42,210 nt of DNA from Hyphomicrobium sp. (GCA_002928955.1 PERT01000029.1:1-42210); one strand, 5' to 3'. Shown: positions 16,278 through 25,707, counted from the first letter of the stretch. The notes: generated by a model from the letters alone, not told the origin. Numbers and translations: made by a program.

Positions 16278-17627
16278 ATGCGATCTGCGCGCGCGATATC
16301 GTGGTCGGCTGGCCATGTCCTCATAAGGGCTTGCGCGCTGGCCTTGGCTGTCAGCACGATCCCCGTCGTACCCTTGGGCATGACCGGCACTGCGATCGCA
16401 CAGGACGCGGCACCTGCGGCGAGAGCCCTCGATCAATCAGCGGCTCAACCTCCTGCGGCCGCCGAAGCCAGAGGAACAGCGCCCGCAGCCGCGCCGGAGA
16501 TCACGAAAATCAAGATCTTGATGGCGCGCGAACTCAGGGATCTGCCGCCTCCGCTGTCGCTGCTCGACATACCTCCTCCCGATGACGGCCTCGGTGGCGC
16601 AAAGCTTGCCACTGCCGACAACAATACGACCGGCAAGTTTATCAAGCAGGAATTCATCCTCGATGTCGTCGAAAACGAAAAGCCTGACGCCCTGGTCGCC
16701 GACGTCGCCAAAATGGTCGATGCCGGGAGCGCTTTCGTGGTTGTGGATGCGGCACCGAAAACCGTCCTTGCTCTCGCCGACGCGCTGAAGGACAAGAGTG
16801 CGATTATCTTCAATGCAGGCAGTCCGGACGACCGACTTCGCGAGGAAGATTGTCGCGTCAACGTCAAGCACACCATTCCCACGCGCTCCATGTTCGCCGA
16901 TGCACTCGGTCAGTTCATGGCCTGGAAGCGCTGGAACCGCTGGTTCATGATCGTCGGCCCCACCCCTGAAGACAAAATGCTGGCGGAGGCGTACCGCCGC
17001 ACGGCAAAGCGCTTCGGTGCCAAGATCATCGAGGAGCGGACCTACACCTACGAGCCGGGCAGTCGGCGGTCGGACGGCGGTTTCGAACAGATCCAGCAGC
17101 AGATGCCGTCGTTCACTCAGAATGTGAAAGAGTATGACGTCGTCGTAGTTGCAGACGAAGGCGGCCTGTTCGGCGAGTACGTACCCTACCGAACCTGGGA
17201 TGCAAAGCCCGTGGTCGGCACGGCCGGCCTTTACACCGCAACGTGGCACCCGGCGATCGAGCTTTGGGGCGGCACGCAATTCCAGAACCGTTTCAAGCGC
17301 ATGAACAACCGCAATTTCCGGGAACTCGACTACAATGTCTGGATGGCCGTTCGCTCGGTTGGCGAAGCCGCGACACGGCAGAAATCCGGCAATGCCGCCA
17401 AGCTGATCGAATACATGAGTTCGCCCGAGTTCGAACTCGCGGCCTTCAAGGGCCAGAAGCTCACCTACCGCAGCTGGAACGGCCAGTTGCGCCAGCCGAT
17501 TCTGCTGGTGACCGGAAAGATGCACGTCACGGTCTCGCCGCAACCCGGCTTCCTGCACCATTTGACCGAACTCGACACGCTCGGAGTCGACAAGCCAGAA
17601 ACAAAATGCAAGGCCTTCGGCAAGTGA
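16278..17627 (+). CDS. lutA: Periplasmic binding protein of the PQQ/lanthanide ABC system (LutA-like)
   Basis: The 449-residue precursor has a long signal region, an Ala/Pro-rich linker, and then a type-I periplasmic-binding fold like branched-chain amino acid receptors (NAGSPDDRLREEDC, MFADALGQFMAWKRWNRWF, TYTYEPGSRRSDGG). It matches the substrate-binding protein linked to PQQ-dependent alcohol dehydrogenases. In Methylorubrum extorquens the corresponding lut cluster is needed for lanthanide use by XoxF. The ATG at 16278 follows gggggagga; the frame is open to 16221 but without a ribosome-binding site. It is the first gene of a six-gene plus-strand cluster. Confidence 0.85.
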   Translation: MRSARAISWSAGHVLIRACALALAVSTIPVVPLGMTGTAIAQDAAPAARALDQSAAQPPAAAEARGTAPAAAPEITKIKILMARELRDLPPPLSLLDIPPPDDGLGGAKLATADNNTTGKFIKQEFILDVVENEKPDALVADVAKMVDAGSAFVVVDAAPKTVLALADALKDKSAIIFNAGSPDDRLREEDCRVNVKHTIPTRSMFADALGQFMAWKRWNRWFMIVGPTPEDKMLAEAYRRTAKRFGAKIIEERTYTYEPGSRRSDGGFEQIQQQMPSFTQNVKEYDVVVVADEGGLFGEYVPYRTWDAKPVVGTAGLYTATWHPAIELWGGTQFQNRFKRMNNRNFRELDYNVWMAVRSVGEAATRQKSGNAAKLIEYMSSPEFELAAFKGQKLTYRSWNGQLRQPILLVTGKMHVTVSPQPGFLHHLTELDTLGVDKPETKCKAFGK

Positions 17628-17690
17628 TCAAGCGGTGAGCCGCACTCAGCGTCCGATCAAGAACTTGATCCCACCCCAGGAGTTCCGTCC

Positions 17691-18677
17691 GTGAAATATG
17701 CCAGAACCCGTCTCATTGCTCCGGCGGCGGCCTTTGCCGCGCTGTTGATGACCGTGACCAGCGCAAACGCCTTCAAGGTGTTCGTGTCGAACGAGAAGGA
17801 GCAGACGATCAGCGTCATCGATAGCGTCAAGCTCGAAGTGATCCACACGATCAAGACCGGGAACCGCCCGCGCGGCATCATTCTGGCCAATAGTAACAAG
17901 TGGCTTCTGGTCTGCGCCAGCGACGACAACCGGGTCGAGGTCTACGACACAAAAACGTTCGAACTGGTCAAAATCCTGCCGTCAGGACCCGACCCGGAAC
18001 TGTTCACGCTGCATCCGTCGGGCAACCCGCTGTTCATTGCCAACGAGGACGACAACATCGTCACCGTCGTCGATATATTCACTGGCAAGATCCTTTCCGA
18101 GGTTCCTGTCGGCGTCGAACCCGAAGGCATGGGCGTGAGCCCAGATGGCAAGTTCGTGGTCAACACGTCCGAGACCACCAACATGGCCCATTTCATCGAC
18201 ACCAAGACCTATGAGACGGTCGAGAACATACTGGTCGACAACCGCCCTCGTGTCGCCGAGTTCACCCCCGATGGAGGCGAGGTCTGGGTCTCGGCCGAGA
18301 TCGGCGGCACCATCACGGTCATCGATGCCGCGACCAAGAAAGTGAAATCGAAGTTCTCGTTCGAAATCCAGGGCGTGAACAAGGACGCAATCCAACCGGT
18401 CGGCGTAAAGTTTTCAAAGGACGGCAAGAAGGCCTATGTTGCGCTCGGTCCGGCCAATCGCGTCGCCTTGGTCGATCCCAAGACCTACAAGGTCGAGAAG
18501 TACATCCTCGTCGGACAACGGGTCTGGAACCTCGCTTTCACGCCAGATGACAAACAGGTCTACACCACCAATGGATCGTCGAACGACGTTTCGATTATCG
18601 ATGTGGCGACCGACAAGGTGCTCAAATCCGTGAAAGTCGGCCGCTACCCGTGGGGGGTCGTGGCTCTGCCGGAGTGA
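17691..18677 (+). CDS. PQQ-associated YVTN beta-propeller protein, periplasmic
   Basis: The 328-residue precursor has a signal peptide (cleavage near ANA) and about seven repeats with the IDV..K.V..IKVG pattern and YVTN-like ends, as in NVSIIDVATDKVLKSVKVGRYPWGV. It is the propeller of the PQQ-dependent alcohol oxidation ABC cluster. It may bind a metal, a PQQ protein or the neighbouring transporter, but its activity is unknown. GTG at 17691 has caggag upstream. It follows lutA by 63 bases. Confidence 0.87.
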   Translation: MKYARTRLIAPAAAFAALLMTVTSANAFKVFVSNEKEQTISVIDSVKLEVIHTIKTGNRPRGIILANSNKWLLVCASDDNRVEVYDTKTFELVKILPSGPDPELFTLHPSGNPLFIANEDDNIVTVVDIFTGKILSEVPVGVEPEGMGVSPDGKFVVNTSETTNMAHFIDTKTYETVENILVDNRPRVAEFTPDGGEVWVSAEIGGTITVIDAATKKVKSKFSFEIQGVNKDAIQPVGVKFSKDGKKAYVALGPANRVALVDPKTYKVEKYILVGQRVWNLAFTPDDKQVYTTNGSSNDVSIIDVATDKVLKSVKVGRYPWGVVALPE

Positions 18678-18754
18678 TAACGCCGCGCGGACCCAATCGC
18701 CGCCCGCAAACATCAACAGAACGATCGACACGCGCTAGCAACAGGAACCGCTCG

Positions 18755-19177
18755 ATGCTCAGAGAACTCACTCTTGCAGTATTTGCCATCGCAATTCCCG
18801 TTACAGCTGCCGCCGAAGGTTTTCTCGTCGGGCGGGCTGCGCGCGCTCCTGATCTCGTCATCGGCCTTGGCGATGCCGGCTATGAATGGAAACAGGAGGC
18901 TTTCACATTCGAGACGGGCAAAGGCTACCGGATGTGGATCAAGGCCACCGGCAAGAAGGAATGTTCCTTCGAGGCCAAGGAGTTCTTCCAGCACCTCTGG
19001 TTCCGCAAGATCGAGATCAACAAGGTCGAGGTCAAACTGGCGACCCTGCATCAGCTCGAATTCGAGCAGGAAGGGGAAGTCGAGCTGTTCTTCACGCCGA
19101 TCAAGCCAGGGGACTACACTTGGGTTTGCAAGGGACTTGAAGCCAAGGGCCTGACCGGTAATATCGTCGTGAAATGA
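18755..19177 (+). CDS. Cupredoxin-like periplasmic protein with altered metal ligands
   Basis: The 140-residue precursor has a short signal peptide (cleavage near TAAA) and a cupredoxin-like barrel. The usual second copper loop (C-x-x-H-x(4)-M) appears as CKGLEAKGL, with leucines where His and Met should be. The first ligand region reads KKECSFEAKEFF, with Cys at the place of the usual His. Type-1 copper binding is therefore unlikely. The ATG at 18755 has agga upstream; the frame is open from 18650 but without support. It overlaps the ATPase by 4 bases and is part of the lut-like transport cluster. Confidence 0.83.
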   Translation: MLRELTLAVFAIAIPVTAAAEGFLVGRAARAPDLVIGLGDAGYEWKQEAFTFETGKGYRMWIKATGKKECSFEAKEFFQHLWFRKIEINKVEVKLATLHQLEFEQEGEVELFFTPIKPGDYTWVCKGLEAKGLTGNIVVK

Positions 19178-19968
19178 ACCTTGCGGCCATGCAGTTGAAA
19201 ACCCCGACTCTCCAAACGGATGCTCTGGTCGTCAAGGGCGTGAGCCATTCGTTTGGCGAGCGGGCGGCGCTCAAGGACGTGTCACTCGAGGTGGCGCGCG
19301 GATCGTTCGTGATCTTGTTGGGGCTCAACGGCGCGGGGAAGTCGACGCTGTTCTCCCTGATCACGCGCCTCTACGACAACGTTTCCGGCGAGATCAGCAT
19401 CCTTGGGCACGACGTGCGACGGCGGCCGACGGCCGCGCTGCAGCGGCTGGGCGTCGTCTTCCAGAGCCGTACGCTCGATTCCGACCTCTCGCTGATGCAG
19501 AACCTCGAGTACCACGCGGCTCTGCATGGCCTGAGCGGCCGCGATGCGCGCGCCCGCTGCCGGAATGCGCTGGAGCGCGTGGGTTTGCTCGATCGCGGGG
19601 ACGCTAAAGTGCGTACTCTCTCGGGCGGCCAGGCCCGCCGCGTTGAGATTGCACGCTCGCTTCTCCACCGGCCAACCTTATTGCTGCTCGACGAACCGAC
19701 CGTCGGCCTCGACATCGGTTCGCGCGAGGGCGTCATGACCATTGTGCGATCGTTGGTCGAGCGCGAGGGCATGGGCGTCTTGTGGGCCACACATCTGATC
19801 GACGAGATCACCGCCACGGACCGCATCGTGTTGTTGCACCAGGGCGTTGTGCTTTACAGCGGATCGGTGCCTGGCTTTATCGCCGCAGCCGCCACCGACA
19901 ACGTTCGGACCGCATTCCGAAAAATGACCGGGTCACCGGGTGCAGCCTTGAACGGTGACATGGAATGA
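19174..19968 (+). CDS. lutE: ABC transporter ATPase of the lut-like cluster
   Basis: The 264-residue ATPase has Walker A GLNGAGKST (residues 50-58), signature LSGGQ (149-153), Walker B LLLLDEP (169-175) and a switch His in TH near 205. It is the type that pairs with ABC-2 permeases in PQQ-dependent alcohol oxidation clusters. The lut homologue in Methylorubrum is required for lanthanide-dependent growth. It overlaps both neighbours by 4 bases, consistent with a single complex. Confidence 0.88.
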   Translation: MNLAAMQLKTPTLQTDALVVKGVSHSFGERAALKDVSLEVARGSFVILLGLNGAGKSTLFSLITRLYDNVSGEISILGHDVRRRPTAALQRLGVVFQSRTLDSDLSLMQNLEYHAALHGLSGRDARARCRNALERVGLLDRGDAKVRTLSGGQARRVEIARSLLHRPTLLLLDEPTVGLDIGSREGVMTIVRSLVEREGMGVLWATHLIDEITATDRIVLLHQGVVLYSGSVPGFIAAAATDNVRTAFRKMTGSPGAALNGDME

Positions 19969-20897
19969 GCACCGAAATGACGTCGACCGCCACAGCATCC
20001 GACGTTCTTCTGAAGGCCGAACCGCCTCCAGCTGATATCGGGTTCTCAGGTTACCTCGCCTGCTTCCGCGGAATCGTCTGGCGCGAAGTGCTGCGCTTCC
20101 TGCATCAGCGGGAGCGCTTTTTGTCCGCGCTCGTGCGTCCGCTGGTGTGGCTCTTCATCTTTGCGGCGGGCTTCCGCCAGGTGCTCGGCGTCTCGATCAT
20201 CCCGCCCTATCAGTCCTACGTGCTCTACGAGACGTTCGTCACTCCGGGTCTCGTCGGGATGATCCTGCTGTTCAACGCCATGCAGTCGTCGCTGTCGATG
20301 GTCTATGACCGTGAAACCGGCGCCATGCGGACGCTTCTGGTCAGTCCGTTTCCACGATCTTTCCTTTTGCTCTCGAAAATCATCGGTGGCGTCGCGGTCG
20401 CCATGTTGCAGGCCTACGTATTCCTGTTCGTCGCCTATTTCTGGGAGATAGAACCGGGCGCGCCGGCCATCGCGCTGCCGTTCGGGATTGCAATTCCGCA
20501 CCCTTTCGCGGGCTACCTTACCGTGGCTCCTGCACTGTTCGTCTCTGGCGTGATGCTGGGCGCGCTCGCCCTCTTCATGTCTTCGGTGATCAAGCAGCTC
20601 GAGAACTTTGCCGGCGTGATGAACTTCGTGATCTTTCCGATGTTCTTTGCATCGTCGGCGCTCTATCCGCTGTGGCGGATCAAGGAATCGAGCCCGCTGC
20701 TGTACGAGATTTGCCGGTTGAACCCGTTCACCTATGTGGTGGAGTTGATAAGGTTCGGGTTCTACGGACAGATCGATTGGTTTTCTCTGGCCGTCGTGAT
20801 CGGCTGCTCTGTTCTCTTCCTCAGTGCCGCCATCTACGCCTACAACCCATCCAAGGGCCTGATCGGTCGCCGCGGCGGCCCGGGCGGAGGAGCATAA
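19965..20897 (+). CDS. lutF: ABC-2 type permease of the lut-like cluster
   Basis: The 310-residue membrane protein has about six hydrophobic segments and the ABC-2 pattern (MVYDRETGAMRTLLVSPFPR, ASSALYPLWR, LNPFTYVVELIRFGFYG). It belongs to the permeases linked to PQQ alcohol dehydrogenases (PedC-like). ABC-2 permeases mostly export, so the direction of transport in this system is unclear even though it has a binding protein. ATG at 19965 overlaps lutE by 4 bases. Confidence 0.88.
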   Translation: MSTEMTSTATASDVLLKAEPPPADIGFSGYLACFRGIVWREVLRFLHQRERFLSALVRPLVWLFIFAAGFRQVLGVSIIPPYQSYVLYETFVTPGLVGMILLFNAMQSSLSMVYDRETGAMRTLLVSPFPRSFLLLSKIIGGVAVAMLQAYVFLFVAYFWEIEPGAPAIALPFGIAIPHPFAGYLTVAPALFVSGVMLGALALFMSSVIKQLENFAGVMNFVIFPMFFASSALYPLWRIKESSPLLYEICRLNPFTYVVELIRFGFYGQIDWFSLAVVIGCSVLFLSAAIYAYNPSKGLIGRRGGPGGGA

Positions 20898-20902
20898 CTC
20901 GC

Positions 20903-21544
20903 ATGTCTCGGTTTGAAGCTCGTGCCTTTCTCACACTCGTCTTGGTGACGGCCATCGGGTCCGCCCCGGTGGCGTTCGCAGCGGTCGGCGAGAAAGATCA
21001 CCCCGATTGGCCCTGCGTTCAGCGCAAGGTCGTGACATTGACGTCCACCCAGATCTGGGACGGTCCACCGACCGATGACATCAAGGATTGGTCGAACGAC
21101 GCCGAACTCGCAAAGCTGGTGCCTGGACTCATCAGCCGGCGCGTGCCGCTCGACGAAGCCAAGGCATCGATCAAGGCGCTGGTCGAAAAACTGCCACAGG
21201 CGTCACGCGACGAAACAATGAAGCGGCTTTTTGCAGGCGTGCTGTCGCGCATCAACGACGAGCGGACGAGCGTCATCTCCGGCGTGGAGCGTTTCCAAAG
21301 GCGGCAGAAAACGCGGGCGGATGAACTCGAACGGCAAAGTTCCGAGATCGTCAAGCTCAAGGAATTGGCCAAGGACGACACCTCTCGGAAGAAGCTCGAT
21401 GAAGCCGAGGAAAAGTACAAGTGGGACACGCGGGTATTCCAGGAGCGTCAGCAGAATATTCCCCTGGCGTGCGAGATTCCAACGCTGATCGAGCAGCGGG
21501 CGTTCGAACTCGGCCGCGAAATCCGGACCTACATGTCGAAATAG
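20903..21544 (+). CDS. Exported helical protein of the lut-like cluster
   Basis: The 213-residue precursor has a signal peptide (cleavage after AFA) and a long charged helical region from about residue 90 to 190 that may form a coiled coil (RRQKTRADELERQSSEIVKL). Two cysteines flank it: one in DWPCVQRK and one in PLACEIPT. It sits where lutG, an exported protein, sits in Methylorubrum. No function is known. The ATG at 20903 follows ggaggagc. It ends 29 bases from the convergent CxxxCW gene, with no clear terminator between them. Confidence 0.75.
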   Translation: MSRFEARAFLTLVLVTAIGSAPVAFAAVGEKDHPDWPCVQRKVVTLTSTQIWDGPPTDDIKDWSNDAELAKLVPGLISRRVPLDEAKASIKALVEKLPQASRDETMKRLFAGVLSRINDERTSVISGVERFQRRQKTRADELERQSSEIVKLKELAKDDTSRKKLDEAEEKYKWDTRVFQERQQNIPLACEIPTLIEQRAFELGREIRTYMSK

Positions 21545-21573
21545 TGCTGCGCCGCAAGGACGGCCGCATCCGG

Positions 21574-22191
21574 TCAGGGTACGGCAGTGGCGTCGACCAG
21601 ATTGAGCCCGATATCCATCCAGCCGTCGGTCCCGTCCGGGAACCACGCGACCGCTGAATACCCCATCGCCATGGCGCGCTTGGCGGCATTCCATGACATC
21701 CAACAATCCCTGAGGCAGAAAAAAACGAGCTTACGCGCGGTGTCATGGCCCGTGAGCTGCGCGAGGCGGCTCGAGAAGTAGGCCTGCGCCTCGGGTGACA
21801 ACACGCCATAGCCGACGTTGGGCAGCCAGTGCGCGCCCTCGATGCTGGAATGGCGCGGGTCGCGCCAGACCGTTGCCTGCGGGAGGTTGGGAGGTTTCGG
21901 CGGCCGCGGATAGACATCGATGAAGACGGCCGACTTGACGTCCCACAATGCCTTGGCCTCGTCGGCGCTTAAAACACGGGCGCCAGCGAGAGTTGCCGGA
22001 ACTCGCGAGCGATAGTCCGCCGTCTTGTATTCGGTGGGCTCGGCGGGCGGCTGATCCGCAACCACCACGGAGGGCGCCGCCGTGGCCGCGGCGACCGCTA
22101 CCATCAGCAACCACCGCCGACGCGTGCCTTCCCGAGTCGACCGGCTGGCCAGGTGTGGGCTGGGCATGTCGATGGCCCACATCTTTCGCAT
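21574..22191 (-). CDS. PQQ-dependent catabolism-associated Cys-x-Cys-Trp rhodanese-like protein
   Basis: The 205-residue precursor has a twin-arginine-like signal (TRRRWLLM near residue 25) and a rhodanese-like domain. The motif at 159-164 reads CLRDCW, so there are three residues between the cysteines, although the family name says CXXCW. It also has HWLPNVGYG and WNAAKRAMAMGY, typical of the group found beside PQQ alcohol dehydrogenases. A redox or sulfur-relay role in the periplasm is plausible. It is the last gene of the xox operon, 42 bases after xoxJ. Confidence 0.85.
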   Translation of the reverse strand: MRKMWAIDMPSPHLASRSTREGTRRRWLLMVAVAAATAAPSVVVADQPPAEPTEYKTADYRSRVPATLAGARVLSADEAKALWDVKSAVFIDVYPRPPKPPNLPQATVWRDPRHSSIEGAHWLPNVGYGVLSPEAQAYFSSRLAQLTGHDTARKLVFFCLRDCWMSWNAAKRAMAMGYSAVAWFPDGTDGWMDIGLNLVDATAVP

Positions 22192-22233
22192 GACTGTCGT
22201 ATGGCCCAGCTTCTGGTCGACGCCCGTGTTCGG

Positions 22234-23106
22234 CTACTTCCGTGCCGCCGTGATCAAGGCGTTCTGTTCGTCGACGAGTGGCACACCGTACTTGAGGAGC
22301 ACCGCGTCGATGTCACCCTGACGCTTCTTGATGATCTCGTTCAACCGGCGCTTCCAGTCATCCTCTCCATTGCGCACGCCGAACGTGATCCGATAGGCCA
22401 TCCTCGGTCCGCTCGACTCTTTCAGGAGCGGCGCCACTGTCAGCTTCTCCCCACCGCGCGCGGCGAAATAACCAGCAATCGGCCCCCACAGTATTCCAGC
22501 ATCCACCTCGCCCTTGCGGATGTCTTCCATCATCTGCTCGGCAGGGCTCTCGTAGCGCCGATCCACGATCAGGCGGTAGGGGCGCGCCTTACCCATCAAC
22601 CCAGCCTGGTTCATGTTGTCGGACGGCGGTGTTCCGGCAATGATGCCAACCACTTTGTCTTTCAACCGTGGATCGGCAATCGTTTCTACGCCGTCCAGTC
22701 CCTTGCCCGGCTTGTACACGATCGCATACACAGACTTGTAGTAGTGGTTGGTGTTCAGCACCAGTTCGTCACCCTGCGCGTAGCCGATGACAACATCGCA
22801 GGCCTTGGCGAACAACGTCCTGCGGATAAAACCCACGGCCTGCGGGAACAAGGTGTATTCAACCGGCACCTTGAGCTCGTCTGCGACGATATCTGCGATC
22901 CTATTTTCAAAACCCTCCGCCTTCTCATTGGAGAAGGGCATGTTCGACGGATCGGAGCAGACGCGCAACACCTTGCGGTTGACAAGGTCAGGCCGCTGGC
23001 CGTCCGCCGCATCTGCCTTTTCAGCGGCCATCAATAGGCAAACCAACGCAAACAGGGCTCCGAAGAGCCCCGCCGCGACAGAAATCTTCGATCGGTCTGG
23101 CAACAC
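22234..23106 (-). CDS. xoxJ: XoxJ, periplasmic binding-like protein of the XoxF system
   Basis: The 290-residue precursor has a signal peptide (cleavage near ADA) and a family-3-type binding-protein fold (LRVCSDPSNMPFSNEKAEGFENRIADIV is recognised in part at its start). XoxJ/MxaJ proteins are thought to help XoxF mature or pair with its cytochrome, and no transporter subunits are encoded with it. The start is GTG, 4 bases after the xoxG stop. Gene order xoxF-xoxG-xoxJ is the classical arrangement. Confidence 0.9.
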   Translation of the reverse strand: MLPDRSKISVAAGLFGALFALVCLLMAAEKADAADGQRPDLVNRKVLRVCSDPSNMPFSNEKAEGFENRIADIVADELKVPVEYTLFPQAVGFIRRTLFAKACDVVIGYAQGDELVLNTNHYYKSVYAIVYKPGKGLDGVETIADPRLKDKVVGIIAGTPPSDNMNQAGLMGKARPYRLIVDRRYESPAEQMMEDIRKGEVDAGILWGPIAGYFAARGGEKLTVAPLLKESSGPRMAYRITFGVRNGEDDWKRRLNEIIKKRQGDIDAVLLKYGVPLVDEQNALITAARK

Positions 23107-23110
23107 GGTA

Positions 23111-23632
23111 TCAGCCCTTGAGGCAAGAGTTCTCGTAATCCTGAGAGGCCTGCGAACGCTCGACTTCGCGCTTCGGCCGGCCGCCCGGCAAAGCGCCCTC
23201 AGCGCGAGCCTTGAGATAGACGAAGATGTCGTCGACGTAACACATGACGTTCTTGTTATCGCCGAGGGCGGGCATCACGCTCTTGGCGCCGCCCGAAAGC
23301 TCAACGATCCGGCCACTCGCGACGACACCGACGAAGTCGCCATAGCCCATCGTCTTGAGCGAGTCGGCGAGCGCCGGAGCATAAGTCGACCCCTTACCCT
23401 CAGGGCCATGACAGACGTGGCACTCGGCGTGATATCTGCGGAATCCATTGAACGTGTACCAGTCGAACGAGCCATCATCGAACTTCTTGTAGATCGGCTC
23501 GCCCTTGGCGTCGATGTACTTGCTCTTGTCGTCTTTATCTGTACCGACGGCGACGGTCTGTGCGACTGCGCCAAAGCTCAACGATGAACCGAGCAGCAGA
23601 GTTGCGATGAGTGCGGTGCCAAATTTCTTCAC
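23111..23632 (-). CDS. xoxG: XoxG, cytochrome c(L)-type electron acceptor of XoxF
   Basis: The 173-residue precursor has a Sec signal (cleavage near AVAQ) and one c-type heme site, CHVCH (residues 71-75). A methionine at about 120 (SVMPALGDN) or 130 is the likely axial ligand. It accepts electrons from XoxF in the periplasm. The start is GTG with aggggaa upstream. A 248-base gap separates it from xoxF, including a strong hairpin, so it may be expressed below xoxF level by readthrough. Confidence 0.93.
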   Translation of the reverse strand: MKKFGTALIATLLLGSSLSFGAVAQTVAVGTDKDDKSKYIDAKGEPIYKKFDDGSFDWYTFNGFRRYHAECHVCHGPEGKGSTYAPALADSLKTMGYGDFVGVVASGRIVELSGGAKSVMPALGDNKNVMCYVDDIFVYLKARAEGALPGGRPKREVERSQASQDYENSCLKG

Positions 23633-23832
23633 GCGTTTCCCCTGTTCATTCCAAGCTTAGCCGCTGCCGGCTGCTGTCATTGATTACGTCGGACTTCGAT
23701 GTCCGGATTATGTCGCGATGGACCACAAGCCCGGCGGGCATTCGATGTCAGGCCGGATTTGAAGGCCATGGCCAACCGGCGAGGCAGCCGAGAAGTTCGT
23801 GAGGTAGACGAACCCGACACCTTATATAGAGA

Positions 23833-23860
23833 GACCGGCGCAGGTTTCCCTGCGCCGGTC
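23833..23860 (-). terminator. Hairpin after xoxF
   Basis: A perfect 12-bp stem (23833-23844 with 23849-23860) with a 4-base loop lies 20 bases past the xoxF stop. On the minus strand it is followed by tctctat rather than a pure T run. It may terminate part of the transcripts or protect the xoxF message 3' end. Confidence 0.7.
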
Positions 23861-23880
23861 CATGTTATACGCGAAGCCGA

Positions 23881-25707
23881 TCAGGGCAGCGTGAAGACGG
23901 TCAGCGTACCGCCGAGGTTCGTGTAGTTCCTCAGACCGGCGTAGCCACCGACGGCGCCGAGGCCATCGTTCGGGTTGGTGAGACCGGCTGCGAGACCGAT
24001 GCCAGCCCAGCCACCGACGCCCGAAAGGACGGCGACGTACTGCTTGCCCTTATGGGTGTAGCTCATGGCGTTGCCGATGATGCCAGACGGGGTCTTGAAC
24101 TTGTACAGTTCTTTGCCGTCCTTCTCGTCGACTGCCTTGAAGTAGCCCTCGAGCGTGCCGTAGAACACGACGCCACCACCAGTGGCGAGTGCACCCGACC
24201 AGACCGAGAACGGCTCCGGCTTAGACCAGACGATCTTGCCCGTGCCTGCATCCCAAGCGATGAAGTTGCCCATACCGCCGTGGCTGTTCGGAGCCGGGTA
24301 CATGGACAGCGTGGCGCCGACGTACGGCTGACCAGCGGTGTACGAGACCTTGAAGGGCTCGTAGTCCATGCAGACGTGGTTGGTCGGCACGTAGAACAGG
24401 TTCGTGCGCGGCGAGAAGGCGGCCGGCTGCTGGTCCTTAGAACCAAGAGCTGCCGGGCAGATGCCCTTCGCGTTGACGTCCTGGCCCTTGCCCTCTTTGA
24501 AGGTCGAGGCGGCCGGGAGAACCGTCGGGCGACCGTAACGGGCGCTCTTCGGATCCATGTCGACGCCCGACGTCCAGTTGACGGCCGGATCATACTTCTC
24601 TGCCACAAGCAGCTCGCCCGTCTTGCGGTTCAGCGTATAGCCGAGGCCGTTGCGGTCGAAGTGCACGAGAGCAGGCGTCTTCTTGCCCTTGACGTCGATG
24701 TCAGCGAGAATCATCTCGTTGATGCCGTCATAGTCCCACTCGTCGAACGGGGTCATCTGATAGACCCATGCGGCCATGCCGGTGTCCGGGTTGCGGGCGA
24801 AGATCGTCATCGAATAGAGCTGATCGATCGCCTTGCCATCCGGTCCCGCGCGCTGTGCCGGGTTCCAGGTCGAGGGGTTGCCGGTTCCGTAGTAGAACAG
24901 GTTGGCTTCCTTGTCGTAGGAGAACCAGCCCCAGGTCGAACCGCCACCGATCTTCCACTGATCGCCGTTCCAGGTCTTGAGCGACGAGTCGGTGCCAACC
25001 GGCTTACCGAGGTTCGTCGTCTTGACCGGGTCGATCAGCAGGTCGGCATCCGGACCCATCGAGTAGGCGCGCCAGACGCGCTTGCCCGACTTGAGGTCAT
25101 AGGCCGTCACGTGGCAGCGAACGCCGAACTCAGCGCCCGATACGCCGACGAGCACCTTGTCGTTCACGATCAGCGTGGTACCCGTGTGGGTCTCACCCTT
25201 CTTCGGATCGGCGTTGGTTGCCTTCCAGAGTTCCTTGCCCGACTTCGCGTCGAGTGCAACGACGTTGGTATCGGCCTGATTCAGGATGATGATGCCGTCA
25301 GCATAGGCGAGACCGCGGTTGACGGTATCGCAGCACATGACGGGGATAACCGACGGGTCCTGCTTCGGTTCATACTTCCAGATGATCTTCGCTTCCTGGT
25401 CGAGGTCGAGTGCGAAAACGATGTTCGGGAAAGGCGTATGAACGTACATCACATTGCCAATAACGAGCGGACCGCCCTCGTGACCACGAAGCACGCCCGT
25501 CGAGAAGGTCCAAGCAACCTTCAGGTTCTTGACGTTGTCTTTGTTGATCTGGTCGAGCTTCGTGTAGCGCTGGTTGAAGTAGTCACCAGACTGCATCGCC
25601 CACTGATTCGGGTCAGCTGTCAGCTTCGTGACGCTCTCGTTCGCCATTGCGGGAATCGAGACGGCCACAGACGCTAACAATGCACCTGTGAGTGCACTTT
25701 TGCGCAT
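23881..25707 (-). CDS. xoxF: Lanthanide-dependent methanol dehydrogenase XoxF
   Basis: XoxF oxidises methanol to formaldehyde or formate in the periplasm with PQQ and a lanthanide ion. The 608-residue precursor has a signal peptide (cleavage after AMA, residue 22) and the eight-bladed quinoprotein fold. Visible residues are the vicinal Cys125-Cys126, Glu193, Asn277, catalytic Asp325, and Asp327 in EWDYDG. The extra Asp two places after the catalytic one is the mark of lanthanide enzymes and is missing in calcium-type MxaF. The ATG at 25707 has aaaggagg at 7-base spacing, so I reject the upstream start at 25737. It looks closest to the XoxF5 group, judged by overall similarity only. Confidence 0.97.
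   Translation of the reverse strand: MRKSALTGALLASVAVSIPAMANESVTKLTADPNQWAMQSGDYFNQRYTKLDQINKDNVKNLKVAWTFSTGVLRGHEGGPLVIGNVMYVHTPFPNIVFALDLDQEAKIIWKYEPKQDPSVIPVMCCDTVNRGLAYADGIIILNQADTNVVALDAKSGKELWKATNADPKKGETHTGTTLIVNDKVLVGVSGAEFGVRCHVTAYDLKSGKRVWRAYSMGPDADLLIDPVKTTNLGKPVGTDSSLKTWNGDQWKIGGGSTWGWFSYDKEANLFYYGTGNPSTWNPAQRAGPDGKAIDQLYSMTIFARNPDTGMAAWVYQMTPFDEWDYDGINEMILADIDVKGKKTPALVHFDRNGLGYTLNRKTGELLVAEKYDPAVNWTSGVDMDPKSARYGRPTVLPAASTFKEGKGQDVNAKGICPAALGSKDQQPAAFSPRTNLFYVPTNHVCMDYEPFKVSYTAGQPYVGATLSMYPAPNSHGGMGNFIAWDAGTGKIVWSKPEPFSVWSGALATGGGVVFYGTLEGYFKAVDEKDGKELYKFKTPSGIIGNAMSYTHKGKQYVAVLSGVGGWAGIGLAAGLTNPNDGLGAVGGYAGLRNYTNLGGTLTVFTLP

Noticed and set aside
20672-20902. Longer start of the exported protein after lutF
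   Set aside because: The extension overlaps the lutF gene in another frame, and the ATG at 20903 is followed directly by a signal peptide.
24052-25677. 541-codon open frame antisense to xoxF
   Set aside because: It lies wholly opposite a certain gene, its product is Arg/Val/Asp-rich without family likeness, and such frames are common in GC-rich DNA.
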